Assembly: GCF_026625785.1 (NCBI RefSeq)
Contig: NZ_CP113063.1
Location: forward strand, 3,224,001-3,288,000
Source of the DNA: Gordonia sp. SL306
GTDB taxonomy: Bacteria > Actinomycetota > Actinomycetes > Mycobacteriales > Mycobacteriaceae
Direction of reading: 5' to 3'
Length of the DNA: 64,000 nucleotides
Below are positions 18,271-26,458 of this stretch, one piece after another. Each line of letters starts with the position of its first letter. The stretch's first letter is position 1. Under the pieces are notes generated by a model. The model saw only the letters and a program-made list of their open reading frames with translations. It searched no databases and had not been told where the DNA came from. A program made the position numbers and the translations under genes.

Positions 18271-18352
18271 CCCCGGCGAATCCGCGAATTCGGCAACGAA
18301 TTGGCAGATGAGGGCCGGTAGCGGACACGGGCGCTAACCCGTCTGATACAAC

Positions 18353-18366
18353 TAGAACAGGTTCTA
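18353..18366. promoter_or_regulatory. KstR box upstream of the fadE28 operon
   Basis: TAGAACAGGTTCTA is identical to the box at 16035 and matches the KstR consensus fully. It ends 22 bases before the GTG start of fadE28, a position suited to blocking transcription of the whole fadE28-fadE29-chsH2-chsH1-ltp2 unit. Confidence 0.92.
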
Positions 18367-18388
18367 ATTGTCGCAAGGAGGCAGTAGG

Positions 18389-19501
18389 GTGGACTTTGCC
18401 CTCGACGACACGGCGGTCGCGGTACGCGATGCCGCCGCGGAGGTTTTCGCCCGGCACCAGCCGGACTGGGAGACCAAGTTCGGTCAGCGGGGTTTCGGCC
18501 CCGAGGTGACGGGTGCGTTCGACGACGTTCTCTGGCGATCGATCGCCGACGCCGGACTGATGGCGTTGCCGCTCCCGGCGGATCTCGACGGCGACGACGT
18601 CGCCGTGATCGATCTCCTTCCGCTGTTGCGGAAGATGGGTGAGTCCGCGGCGGTCACGCCGGCACTCGGAACGCTCACCTCGGCGCTCACGCTGCGCCAT
18701 GCATCGGGCACATCTCGCGCCACGTGGGGTCCGACGTTGCAGGGGGCGGCGTGGCATGCGGTGGCCATCGGCGAGCAGGGCGACACCCTGACGCCGACGC
18801 CGCGCACCACGATCCGTGATGGTCGGCTGACCGGAACGAAGACCGGTGTGCTGCACGCGGACGGTGCCACGGCTCTCGTGGTGTCGACCGACGGCGGCGT
18901 CGTGATGGTTTCCGCCGACAAGCCGGGCGTCACCATCTCGCGGACGCCGACCTCCAGTGGGTGGGGCGAGTACACCGTGCGTTTCGACGATGTCGAGATC
19001 GACGAGGCCGATGTCCTCACCCCCGATGTCTCGGTGCTGCGTGATCGCTACCGGCTGGTGCTGTCGGCCTATGCAGACGGCCTGGTGGCCGGTGCGACTC
19101 GGCTCACCGCCGACCATGTCACCGGGCGTGAGCAGTTCGGCAAGCCGATCGCGCTCTTCCAGGCGGTGGGTCAGCAGCTCGCCGACATCTACGTGATCGA
19201 GCGCTCGATTGATCTCGCGACCACCGCGGCCGCGTGGCGGATGGCCGAAGGGCTCGACGCGACACAGGATCTCGGGATCGCGTCGTATTGGCTCGCGGCG
19301 GAGATCCCGGCGACCATGCGCACCATGACCCACCTGCACGGTGGGATCGGCGTCGACGTGACCTACCCTCTGCATCGCTACTTCTCCATTGCCAAGGATC
19401 TCGCGCGGCTGATCGGCGGTGCCGATGCCCGTCTGGACGAGGTCGCCGACGATTCCGATGCGCGGCTCGATTCGAAAGCGCAGGCAGCACATGTTCATTG
19501 A
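18389..19501 (+). CDS. fadE28: Acyl-CoA dehydrogenase FadE28 (ChsE1), steroid side-chain subunit
   Basis: A 370-residue acyl-CoA dehydrogenase subunit. It begins MDFALDDTAVAVRDAAAEVF and carries the FAD-contact segment REQFGKPIALFQAVGQQLADI and the C-terminal LHGGIGVDVTYPLHRYF. Following the M. tuberculosis system, FadE28 and FadE29 form an alpha2beta2 enzyme that dehydrogenates the last three-carbon (propanoyl-CoA) side chain of the steroid. The start is GTG 18389 behind AAGGAGG. It overlaps fadE29 by 11 bp and is the first gene of a five-gene operon with the same order as Rv3544c to Rv3540c. Confidence 0.92.
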   Translation: MDFALDDTAVAVRDAAAEVFARHQPDWETKFGQRGFGPEVTGAFDDVLWRSIADAGLMALPLPADLDGDDVAVIDLLPLLRKMGESAAVTPALGTLTSALTLRHASGTSRATWGPTLQGAAWHAVAIGEQGDTLTPTPRTTIRDGRLTGTKTGVLHADGATALVVSTDGGVVMVSADKPGVTISRTPTSSGWGEYTVRFDDVEIDEADVLTPDVSVLRDRYRLVLSAYADGLVAGATRLTADHVTGREQFGKPIALFQAVGQQLADIYVIERSIDLATTAAAWRMAEGLDATQDLGIASYWLAAEIPATMRTMTHLHGGIGVDVTYPLHRYFSIAKDLARLIGGADARLDEVADDSDARLDSKAQAAHVH

Positions 19502-20654
19502 TCTCACGCCGGAACAGAAGTCCCTTCGTGCCGAACTGCGCGAGTACTTCGCGAACCTGGTCAGCCCGGCCGACGCCGAGGCGATGCTCACCGAGCGTCA
19601 CGGCGAGACCTACCGCAAGGTCATCCGGCAGATGGGCAAAGACGGCTGGCTCGGAGTTGGCTGGCCGAAGGAGTATGGCGGCAAGGGTTTCGGTGAGATC
19701 GAACAGCAGATCTTCACCAACGAGGCGGTGCGCGCCGACGTGCCGTTGCCTGCGGTGACACTGCAGACCGTCGGACCCACGTTGCAGGTCCACGGCACAC
19801 CGGAACTGAAGGACAAGTTCCTGCCCGACATCCTCGCCGGTGAGGTGCATTTCGCCATCGGGTACACCGAGCCGGAGGCAGGCACCGACCTCGCCTCCCT
19901 GACGACGAGTGCTGTCCTCGACGGGGATCACTACGTTGTCAACGGGCAGAAGATCTTCACCACCGGTGCGCACGACGCCGACTACATCTGGCTGGCCGTC
20001 CGGACCGACAAGGAAGCCCCCAAACACAAGGGCATCTCGATCCTGATCGTCGACACCAAGGACCCCGGCTTCAGCTGGACTCCGATCATCACCGCCGACG
20101 GTGCGCACCATGTGAACGCGACGTACTACAACGACGTCCGCGTGCCGGTGTCGATGCGTGTCGGCGACGAGGGCGGCGGCTGGAAGCTCATCACCACGCA
20201 GCTCAACCACGAACGCGTCATGCTCGGCCCCGCCGGCCGCATCGACGGCCTCGCGGCCCGTATCAGGGCGTGGTCTCAACAGCCCGGTTCCGACGGCACG
20301 GTGATCGCCAAGCATCCCGATGTCCGACGCGCTCTCGCCGAGATCGAGGCCTACGCCCGGATCAACGAGTTGCTGAACTGGCAGGTCGCATCCACCGGAG
20401 AGGCGATCTCGATGGCCGATGCCGCCGCGACCAAGGTCTTCGCCACCGAGCGTCTCCAGCACATCGGCCGCCTCATCAACGAGATCGTCGGGCGCTACGG
20501 AGATTTCACCGATCCCGAGACCGCGGCGCTGGTCGACTGGTTGGACGTCCAGCAGAAGCGCAATGTGGTGATCACTTTCGGCGGTGGTGTCAACGAGGTC
20601 ATGCGCGACATGATCGCGACCTCCGGACTGGGATTGCCGAGGGCGAAGCGATGA
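19491..20654 (+). CDS. fadE29: Acyl-CoA dehydrogenase FadE29 (ChsE2)
   Basis: A 387-residue acyl-CoA dehydrogenase with near-identity to M. tuberculosis FadE29 in many blocks: MFIDLTPEQ at the N-terminus, VGWPKEYGG, FAIGYTEPEAGTDLASL, GQKIFTTGAHDADYIWLA, NATYYNDVRVPV and FGGGVNEVMRDMIA at the C-terminus. It is the partner of FadE28 in the ChsE1-ChsE2 heterotetramer and supplies the active-site base. The ATG at 19491 lies inside fadE28, and its stop shares the ATGA overlap with chsH2, so the products are translated together. Confidence 0.94.
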   Translation: MFIDLTPEQKSLRAELREYFANLVSPADAEAMLTERHGETYRKVIRQMGKDGWLGVGWPKEYGGKGFGEIEQQIFTNEAVRADVPLPAVTLQTVGPTLQVHGTPELKDKFLPDILAGEVHFAIGYTEPEAGTDLASLTTSAVLDGDHYVVNGQKIFTTGAHDADYIWLAVRTDKEAPKHKGISILIVDTKDPGFSWTPIITADGAHHVNATYYNDVRVPVSMRVGDEGGGWKLITTQLNHERVMLGPAGRIDGLAARIRAWSQQPGSDGTVIAKHPDVRRALAEIEAYARINELLNWQVASTGEAISMADAAATKVFATERLQHIGRLINEIVGRYGDFTDPETAALVDWLDVQQKRNVVITFGGGVNEVMRDMIATSGLGLPRAKR

Positions 20655-21652
20655 CTGAAGTGGACATCCGCGCCGCCGCAGAAGCCATCAAGGCCGACGG
20701 CCGCAGCGCACCCGTCGCCGGGCGTGACCCGATCAACCAGCCGATGATCAACAACTGGGTCGAGGCGATGGGGGACGAAAACCCCATCTACGTCGACGAA
20801 TCGGTGGCACGCGCCGCGGGGCACCCGGGTGTGGTCGCGCCGCCGGCCATGGCCCAGGTCTGGACGATGCGTGGACTGCACGGGCAGCGCAGCACCGACG
20901 ATCCGCTCGGTCGCGCCAGCGAGCTGTTCGACGAAGCGGGCTACACCTCGGTCGTCGCGACCAACTGCGACACCGTCTATCACCGCTACACCGAGCCGGG
21001 CGAGGAGGTCAGCCTGTCCGCTGAACTCGTCGACGTGGTCGGCCCCAAGAACACGGCGCTCGGTGAGGGATGGTTCTTCACCACGCGCAACGTGTGGTCT
21101 GTCGGCGACGAGGTGGTCGCCGAGATGTCCTTCCGCATCCTGAAGTTCCGCCCGCCGTCGTCGGAGGCGGAGACAGATGTGGCCACGACGGTTCCCGAGG
21201 ATCTCGACCCGACTCGCATGCTCAAGCCGAGCGCTTCGCGAGACACCGCGTTCTTCTGGGACGGCGTCGCGCAGCACGAGTTGCGGATTCAGAAAGTGGC
21301 CGACGGGACGCTGCGACATCCGCCGATCCCGGCAACCTGGAAGCCGCGCGAGGCGGACGGCGTTGTGCCGGAGACGGATTACGTGGTCTCGACGGGGCGT
21401 GGAGCCATCTACAGCTACGTCGTCCATCACGCGCCGAAGGTGCCCGGCCGCCAACTGCCCTTCGTGGTGGCACTCGTCGAGCTCGACGAAGGCGTGCGCA
21501 TGCTGGGCGAGCTCCGCGGCATCACGCCGGCACAGGTGCGGGTGGGCCTGCCGGTCGAGGCGACATATCTCGATTTCCCGGCCGACGCCGACAGTGGATC
21601 CGACTCGTGGACCCTGTACGCATTCACACCCGTCGAGGAAGGAAAGTCGTGA
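20651..21652 (+). CDS. chsH2: ChsH2, MaoC/DUF35 hydratase subunit
   Basis: A 333-residue protein equivalent to M. tuberculosis Rv3542c. The N-terminal half is a MaoC-like hot-dog domain (PINQPMINNWVEAMGDENPIY, GVVAPPAMAQVWTM). The C-terminal half, from about residue 205, is a DUF35 OB-fold segment (FFWDGVAQHELRIQKVADG). ChsH1-ChsH2 hydrates the unsaturated steroid-CoA made by ChsE1-ChsE2, and the DUF35 domain recruits the Ltp2 aldolase. The zinc cysteines usual in DUF35 proteins are absent, as is common in this branch. It has ATGA overlap with fadE29 and GTGA overlap with chsH1. Confidence 0.93.
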   Translation: MTEVDIRAAAEAIKADGRSAPVAGRDPINQPMINNWVEAMGDENPIYVDESVARAAGHPGVVAPPAMAQVWTMRGLHGQRSTDDPLGRASELFDEAGYTSVVATNCDTVYHRYTEPGEEVSLSAELVDVVGPKNTALGEGWFFTTRNVWSVGDEVVAEMSFRILKFRPPSSEAETDVATTVPEDLDPTRMLKPSASRDTAFFWDGVAQHELRIQKVADGTLRHPPIPATWKPREADGVVPETDYVVSTGRGAIYSYVVHHAPKVPGRQLPFVVALVELDEGVRMLGELRGITPAQVRVGLPVEATYLDFPADADSGSDSWTLYAFTPVEEGKS

Positions 21653-22074
21653 CAGCCCTTGCACCCCAACCGGTTCAGGTGGCAGACACGCTGCCGCCGT
21701 TGACCATCGAGGCGACACCGACGTTCGTCGTCGCGACCGCGCTGGCCACCCGCGACTTCCAGGACGTGCACCACGACCGGGATCTCGCCCAGGCCAAGGG
21801 TTCCAAGGACATCTTCGTCAACATCCTGACCGACACCGGTCTGGTGGAGCGTTTCGTCACCGACTGGGCCGGTCCGACCGCGCGGATTCGATCGATCTCC
21901 CTGAAACTCGGCGTGCCGTGGTACGCCTACGACTCGGTGACCTTCGCCGGTGAGGTCACCGACATCACCGACGGCCTGATCACCGTGTCGGTGACCGGCA
22001 CGAATTCCCTGGGAAAGCACGTGATCTCGACGGTCACGCTCACTCACGGGCAGACCACGGAAAGGACGGCGTGA
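21649..22074 (+). CDS. chsH1: ChsH1, MaoC-like hydratase subunit
   Basis: A 141-residue single hot-dog protein matching M. tuberculosis Rv3541c, including ALATRDFQDVHHDRD, where the Asp and His of D-x4-H are the catalytic pair, SKDIFVNILTDTGLV and RLGVPWYAYD-type sequence (LGVPWYAYDSVTFAGEV). It forms the alpha2beta2 hydratase with ChsH2 and adds water across the side-chain double bond of the steroid-CoA. GTG 21649 overlaps the chsH2 stop and the stop overlaps the ltp2 start, as expected for subunits made in fixed ratio. Confidence 0.93.
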   Translation: MTALAPQPVQVADTLPPLTIEATPTFVVATALATRDFQDVHHDRDLAQAKGSKDIFVNILTDTGLVERFVTDWAGPTARIRSISLKLGVPWYAYDSVTFAGEVTDITDGLITVSVTGTNSLGKHVISTVTLTHGQTTERTA

Positions 22075-23258
22075 TGGCGGGGCTCTCCGGACAGGCCGCG
22101 ATCGCCGGCATCGGCGCCACCGAGTTCTCGAAGAACTCCGGGCGCAGTGAATTGCGACTGGCGGCCGAGGCTGTGTCGGCCGCGGTTGCCGATGCCGGGC
22201 TCACCCCGGCCGACGTCGACGGTCTGGTCTCTTTCACGATGGACACCAACGCCGAGATCGCTGTGGCGCGTGCGGTGGGCATCAAGGAGATGACCTACTT
22301 CTCGCGTATCCACTACGGCGGTGGTGCGGCCTGCGCGACCGTGCAACAGGCGGCGATGGCAGTTGCGACCGGAGTGGCCGACGTCGTCGTCGCCTACCGG
22401 GCCTTCAACGAACGGTCCGGCCTCCGATTCGGTCAGGTCAACAGTGCTGTCGCCAATCAAGAGAATTCGTCAGGTACCGACAACGCGTTCTCCTACCCGC
22501 ACGGGCTGTCAACGCCGGCCGCCTTCGTCGCGATGGTCGCGCAGCGGTACATGCACGAATATGGCGCGACCAGTGAGGATTTCGGGCGAATCGCGGTGGT
22601 CGATCGCAAGCATGCGGCGGTCAACCCGAACGCGTTCTTCCACGGCAAGCCGATCACCCTGGAAGATCACCAGTCCTCCCGTTACATCGCCGAGCCGTTG
22701 CACCTGCTCGACTGCTGTCAGGAATCCGACGGTGGTGTTGCCATCGTGGTCGTGTCGGCCGAGCGTGCGCGCGACCTGCCGCAGGTGCCCGCAGTGATCT
22801 CGGCGGCCGCGGCAGGCAGCGCCGACGACCAGTTCATCATGTCGAGTTACTACCGCGACGACCTCGCGGGCCTTCCGGAGATGGGCCTGGTGGGCCGGCA
22901 GTTGTGGAAGCAGTCGGGGCTCGGTCCGTCCGACATGGACATGGCCATCCTTTACGACCACTTCACTCCTTACACGCTGATGCAGCTCGAGGAGTTGGGG
23001 TTCTGTGGTCGAGGAGAGGCGAAGGACTTCGTCCGGCGCCCGGGCGCGCTCGAGGTCGGTGGCGACCTACCTCTGAACACCCATGGGGGACAACTCGGTG
23101 AGGCCTACATTCACGGGATGAACGGGATCGCGGAGGCGGTCCGACAGATACGTGGCGATTCGGTCAATCAGGTCGAGAACGCCGACAAGATCGTGGTCAC
23201 CGCGGGTACGGGGGTCCCCACCAGCGGTCTGGTGCTCACGCGGTCTCAGGTCAACTAG
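22074..23258 (+). CDS. ltp2: Ltp2, thiolase-fold steroid side-chain retro-aldolase
   Basis: A 394-residue thiolase-superfamily protein closely following M. tuberculosis Ltp2 (Rv3540c): GQAAIAGIGATEFSKNSGRS at the N-terminus, VVVAYRAFNERSG, PHGLSTPAAFVAM, LYDHFTPYTLMQLEELGFCG and GQLGEAYIHGMNG. Ltp2 is not a true thiolase: it cleaves the hydroxylated 17-propionyl-CoA side chain into androstenedione-type 17-ketosteroid and propionyl-CoA, working in complex with the ChsH2 DUF35 domain. ATG 22074 (seven bases after AGGA) is preferred over GTG 22071. It is the last gene of the fadE28 operon proper. Confidence 0.94.
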   Translation: MAGLSGQAAIAGIGATEFSKNSGRSELRLAAEAVSAAVADAGLTPADVDGLVSFTMDTNAEIAVARAVGIKEMTYFSRIHYGGGAACATVQQAAMAVATGVADVVVAYRAFNERSGLRFGQVNSAVANQENSSGTDNAFSYPHGLSTPAAFVAMVAQRYMHEYGATSEDFGRIAVVDRKHAAVNPNAFFHGKPITLEDHQSSRYIAEPLHLLDCCQESDGGVAIVVVSAERARDLPQVPAVISAAAAGSADDQFIMSSYYRDDLAGLPEMGLVGRQLWKQSGLGPSDMDMAILYDHFTPYTLMQLEELGFCGRGEAKDFVRRPGALEVGGDLPLNTHGGQLGEAYIHGMNGIAEAVRQIRGDSVNQVENADKIVVTAGTGVPTSGLVLTRSQVN

Positions 23259-23285
23259 GCGAGTTCAGCAAAAGGGAGAAAGACA

Positions 23286-24929
23286 ATGAAGTTCAATCTG
23301 GCCGACGTGTTCGAGGCAGTCGCCGATTCGGTGCCCGAGCGCATCGCGCTGAGCTACCAGGGGCGTCAGATCAGCTACGCCGAACTCGACGGGCTCGCCA
23401 ACCAGGTCGCACATCTGTTGGCCGGTTCCGGTATCGGCGCCCATGACAACGTCTCGTTGTTCCTGAAGAACAGTGTCGAGCATGTGACGAGCCTGCTGGG
23501 TCTGCTGAAGATCCGTGCTGTGCCGGTGAATATCAACTACCGCTACACCAATCCCGAGCTGAAGTACATCTTCGACAACTCGGATTCGCGCGCGATCATC
23601 GTCGAGCTGCCCGAACACCAGCGCAGCGTCGCTGCCCTGCTGCCCGAACTGCCCTCGGTCCGCACAGTTCTGGTGATCGGTGAGGTCGAGAACGAGCTGT
23701 CGGACGCCGCAGTCGATCTCCCGGGTGACCGATCCGTGGAGATCGTGTCGTTCGCCGATGCGGACACGAAGTCCACCGAGCGTGACTTCGAGGCGCGCAA
23801 CGGTGAGGAGCTGTACCTCCTCTACACCGGTGGCACCACGGGCTACCCCAAGGGCGTCATGTGGCAGCACGACGACTTCTTCCGGAAGCCGCTGTCGGGC
23901 GGGAACCCGTACGGTGAGGCTCGGAAAGACCTGGCCGAGATCGCCACTGCGGTCAAGGATTTCCCGTCGATCGCCTTCCTGCTTGCGGCTCCGCTGATGC
24001 ATGGTGCCGCGTCGTACTCGCTGTTCACCTTCTTCACCCTCGGCGGGCGGCTCGTCATCGAGCGTGACTTCGACCCCGTGGCCATCGTGTCCACGGTCGA
24101 GGCGGAGAAGGTTCAGATCATCCTCATCGTCGGCGACGCCATGGGAATGCCACTCGTCGAGGAGTTCGAACGTCGCACCGGCGAGGTCGACCTGTCGTCG
24201 CTGTTCTCGGTCACCTCCGGTGGCGCGATCTGGTCGCAGCATGTGCGCGACCGCTTCCTGGCGGTGAAGTCGGATCTGGTGTTGCGCGACAACTTCGGTG
24301 CATCGGAGTCGGGCAACGACGGCGAGATCATGATGGACGACAACGGGAATCTCCGGGTGCCGCCGACCGACCGGATGATGGTGGTCGACGAGTCGCTCAA
24401 CAAGATCGAACCCGGTTCCGGTGATGTCGGCTACATCGCGCGCATCGGCAACGTTCCGCTCGGCTACTACAAGGACGAGGCGAAGACCGCGAAGACCTTC
24501 CCGACCCTGCCGGACGGCACCCGGATCTCGATCCTCGGCGACATGGGCACGGTGGAGGCCGACGGCACGATCGTGTTCCTCGGTCGCGGGTCGCAGTGCA
24601 TCAACACCGGCGGCGAGAAGGTGTACGCCGAAGAGGTCGAAGCCGAACTCCACGCGCACCCTGCGGTCGCCGACGCGCTGGTCGTCCCGGTGCCCGACGA
24701 GCGTTACGGTCAGCGCGTGGCGGCCGTCATCCAGGTGGCCGACGGCGCAATCGAGCCGACGCTGGAGGAGATCCAGGAACATTGCCGGAAGAGCCTCGCC
24801 CGCTACAAGGTTCCGCGAACCGTGGTGTTCGTCGACGAGGTCAAGCGGACCCCGGCGGGTAAGGCCGACTACCGCTGGGCGAAGTACGCCGCCGCCGTCG
24901 CCGGCGAGACCGCGGGCGCTGCCACGTAG
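23286..24929 (+). CDS. Steroid-type acyl-CoA synthetase (FadD19/FadD17 family)
   Basis: A 547-residue AMP-forming acyl-CoA synthetase. The P-loop is YTGGTTGYPKGVMW, the A5-type region is GASESGNDGEI, and the ribose-binding and hinge segments GDMGTVEADGTIVFLGRGSQCINTGGEKVYAEEVE are intact. The catalytic lysine lies in RTPAGKADYRW. The sequence resembles FadD19, which activates the C26/C24 steroid side chain, but it is diverged enough that FadD17 or another side-chain ligase is possible. It starts with ATG after AAGGGAG, 27 bp after ltp2, and so probably shares the KstR-controlled transcript. Confidence 0.87.
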   Translation: MKFNLADVFEAVADSVPERIALSYQGRQISYAELDGLANQVAHLLAGSGIGAHDNVSLFLKNSVEHVTSLLGLLKIRAVPVNINYRYTNPELKYIFDNSDSRAIIVELPEHQRSVAALLPELPSVRTVLVIGEVENELSDAAVDLPGDRSVEIVSFADADTKSTERDFEARNGEELYLLYTGGTTGYPKGVMWQHDDFFRKPLSGGNPYGEARKDLAEIATAVKDFPSIAFLLAAPLMHGAASYSLFTFFTLGGRLVIERDFDPVAIVSTVEAEKVQIILIVGDAMGMPLVEEFERRTGEVDLSSLFSVTSGGAIWSQHVRDRFLAVKSDLVLRDNFGASESGNDGEIMMDDNGNLRVPPTDRMMVVDESLNKIEPGSGDVGYIARIGNVPLGYYKDEAKTAKTFPTLPDGTRISILGDMGTVEADGTIVFLGRGSQCINTGGEKVYAEEVEAELHAHPAVADALVVPVPDERYGQRVAAVIQVADGAIEPTLEEIQEHCRKSLARYKVPRTVVFVDEVKRTPAGKADYRWAKYAAAVAGETAGAAT

Positions 24930-24957
24930 ACGCGCCCTTCCGTCACATCTGACACCT

Positions 24958-25157
24958 CGCCGATCGGGTACAGAATCCCGCCGACCGTGCGCAATTTCCC
25001 ATCGAGCGTGCGCAATTCGTCGTCGGTCGGGCACTGGATCGCGTCGACTGTGCGCAGCAGTGAGCAGCATCGACTGATTGCGCACGATCGGCGGATTTCT
25101 GTGCACGGTCGGCGCGGTGTTGTGCCCGATCGGCGTGGTGCTGCACGGTCGGCGGGG
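24958..25157. repeat. Hinge array B: second 21-bp step inverted array
   Basis: Forward cores (GTGCGCA and variants) begin at 24966, 24987, 25008, 25029 and 25050, all exactly 21 bases apart. After a short spacer, inverted cores (GCGCAC, GTGCAC, GTGCCC, CTGCAC) begin at 25080, 25101, 25122 and 25141. The unit resembles that of array A at 15107-15260 (CGATCGTGCGCAATT-like). Like array A it lies exactly between two convergent genes, here the acyl-CoA synthetase and the SLC13-type transporter, and runs up to both stop codons. Confidence 0.85.
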
Positions 25158-26441
25158 TCAGCTGACCTGCAGGCTGATCCACAGCGCGACGACCGCTGCG
25201 ATCAGGGTGGGCGGCACCGACAACAACCCGAGCTGCAGGTAGCGCCGCGACGGCGGCGGCAGGGCCTGGCGGTGCATCACGTCGCGCCACAGCAAGGTCG
25301 CGAGCGAGCCGAAGTAGGCGAGGTTGGGACCGATGTTGACGCCCAGTAGCACTGCGAGTACCAGCGCGGGCTGATGAGCGACCAGCGGTACCAGCAGCAG
25401 GGTGGCAGGCAGGTTGTTGAGGACGTTGGCCAGCACTGCGGCGAGGGCCGCGACGGCAAGCAGTGCCAACAGGCCTGAGCCAGATGGGATCAGGCCGGCG
25501 ACCGCGTCGCCGAGCGGTCCCTCGCGAACGGGCAGGATGACCACACCGAGAGCCGCGACGAAGGCGAGGAACGGGACGTTGGCCGCCCGAAGGACGTGGA
25601 TCGTGTCCGAACGGGGAGCCGCCACCAGCAACGGCACCGCCATCAAGACGGCGCCGATGGTGGCGACGCCCACCAAGGGGATGCCGAGCGGTTCGGCGAC
25701 GAGAAATCCGATCAACAGGATCCCCAAGCAGGTGAGAGTCCAGCGTGGTGGACGGGGTGTGTCGCGTTCGCCGCTGCTCGACGGCGTCCCCGACGATCCG
25801 GACGTCGTCGGCCGGGCGCGGAGGTCGTCGGCGAAGAATACTCGGAAGACGATGAACTCCACCACGATCGCGACGATCCACGGCGCGGCCATCGTGGCGG
25901 TGAAGCCCAGGAAGGTCAGCCCGGTGGCCGAGAACGCGATGAGGTTGGTCAGATTCGACACCGGCATCAATGTCGACGCACTGTTCGCCAGGTGTGCACT
26001 CGCGTAGCCCACTGGGGCGACCCGGGCTCCGATCCGTCGCGCCGTGTCGACGGCAAGGGGTGTCAACAAGACGATGGTGGCGTCGAGGCTGAGGATTGCT
26101 GTGACGATTGCAGCCGCGGCGAACACGATGCGCAACAGACGGTTCGGTGAATCCCGGCTCCACCGGGACATGAGGGAGCCCACCCACGCGAAGACCCCGG
26201 TGCGGGCGCAGACATCCGCGACGACCAGCATTGCCGCCAGGAACCCGATGGTGGGCGCCATGAAGTCGAGTTCGTCGGCGGCGCTCGACCATGACGTGAG
26301 CCCGGTCGCGACCACCAGAACTGCGGCGGGCACCGCGACGACGGCCGGGGGGAGCCGACGGGCGGTCATGGTGAACGCGATGACCGCGATGAGCAGCGCG
26401 ATCGACACCCCTGCGCCGAACACGTTGTCGGCCGAGATCAT
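25158..26441 (-). CDS. ArsB/SLC13-type (ion transporter superfamily) membrane transporter
   Basis: A 427-residue protein with about eleven hydrophobic helices. Two pseudo-repeats carry the discontinuous-helix signatures of this superfamily: NSASTLMPVSNLTNLIAFS in the first half and VLANVLNNLPATLLL with GVNIGPNLAYFGSLA in the second. Family members move arsenite, citrate, dicarboxylates or sodium/proton; the substrate cannot be told from the sequence. A charged loop near residues 205-230 (PTTSGSSGTPSSSGERD) joins the halves. It lies 17 bp downstream of a DHA2-type MFS gene on the same strand and probably shares its transcript. Confidence 0.8.
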   Translation of the reverse strand: MISADNVFGAGVSIALLIAVIAFTMTARRLPPAVVAVPAAVLVVATGLTSWSSAADELDFMAPTIGFLAAMLVVADVCARTGVFAWVGSLMSRWSRDSPNRLLRIVFAAAAIVTAILSLDATIVLLTPLAVDTARRIGARVAPVGYASAHLANSASTLMPVSNLTNLIAFSATGLTFLGFTATMAAPWIVAIVVEFIVFRVFFADDLRARPTTSGSSGTPSSSGERDTPRPPRWTLTCLGILLIGFLVAEPLGIPLVGVATIGAVLMAVPLLVAAPRSDTIHVLRAANVPFLAFVAALGVVILPVREGPLGDAVAGLIPSGSGLLALLAVAALAAVLANVLNNLPATLLLVPLVAHQPALVLAVLLGVNIGPNLAYFGSLATLLWRDVMHRQALPPPSRRYLQLGLLSVPPTLIAAVVALWISLQVS

Positions 26442-26458
26442 GGGTGAGCGGGCGGCAT

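Noticed and set aside
15107..25157. 21-bp arrays as CRISPR
   Set aside because: Repeats are degenerate, too short, invert in the middle and have no unique spacers; no cas genes are present.
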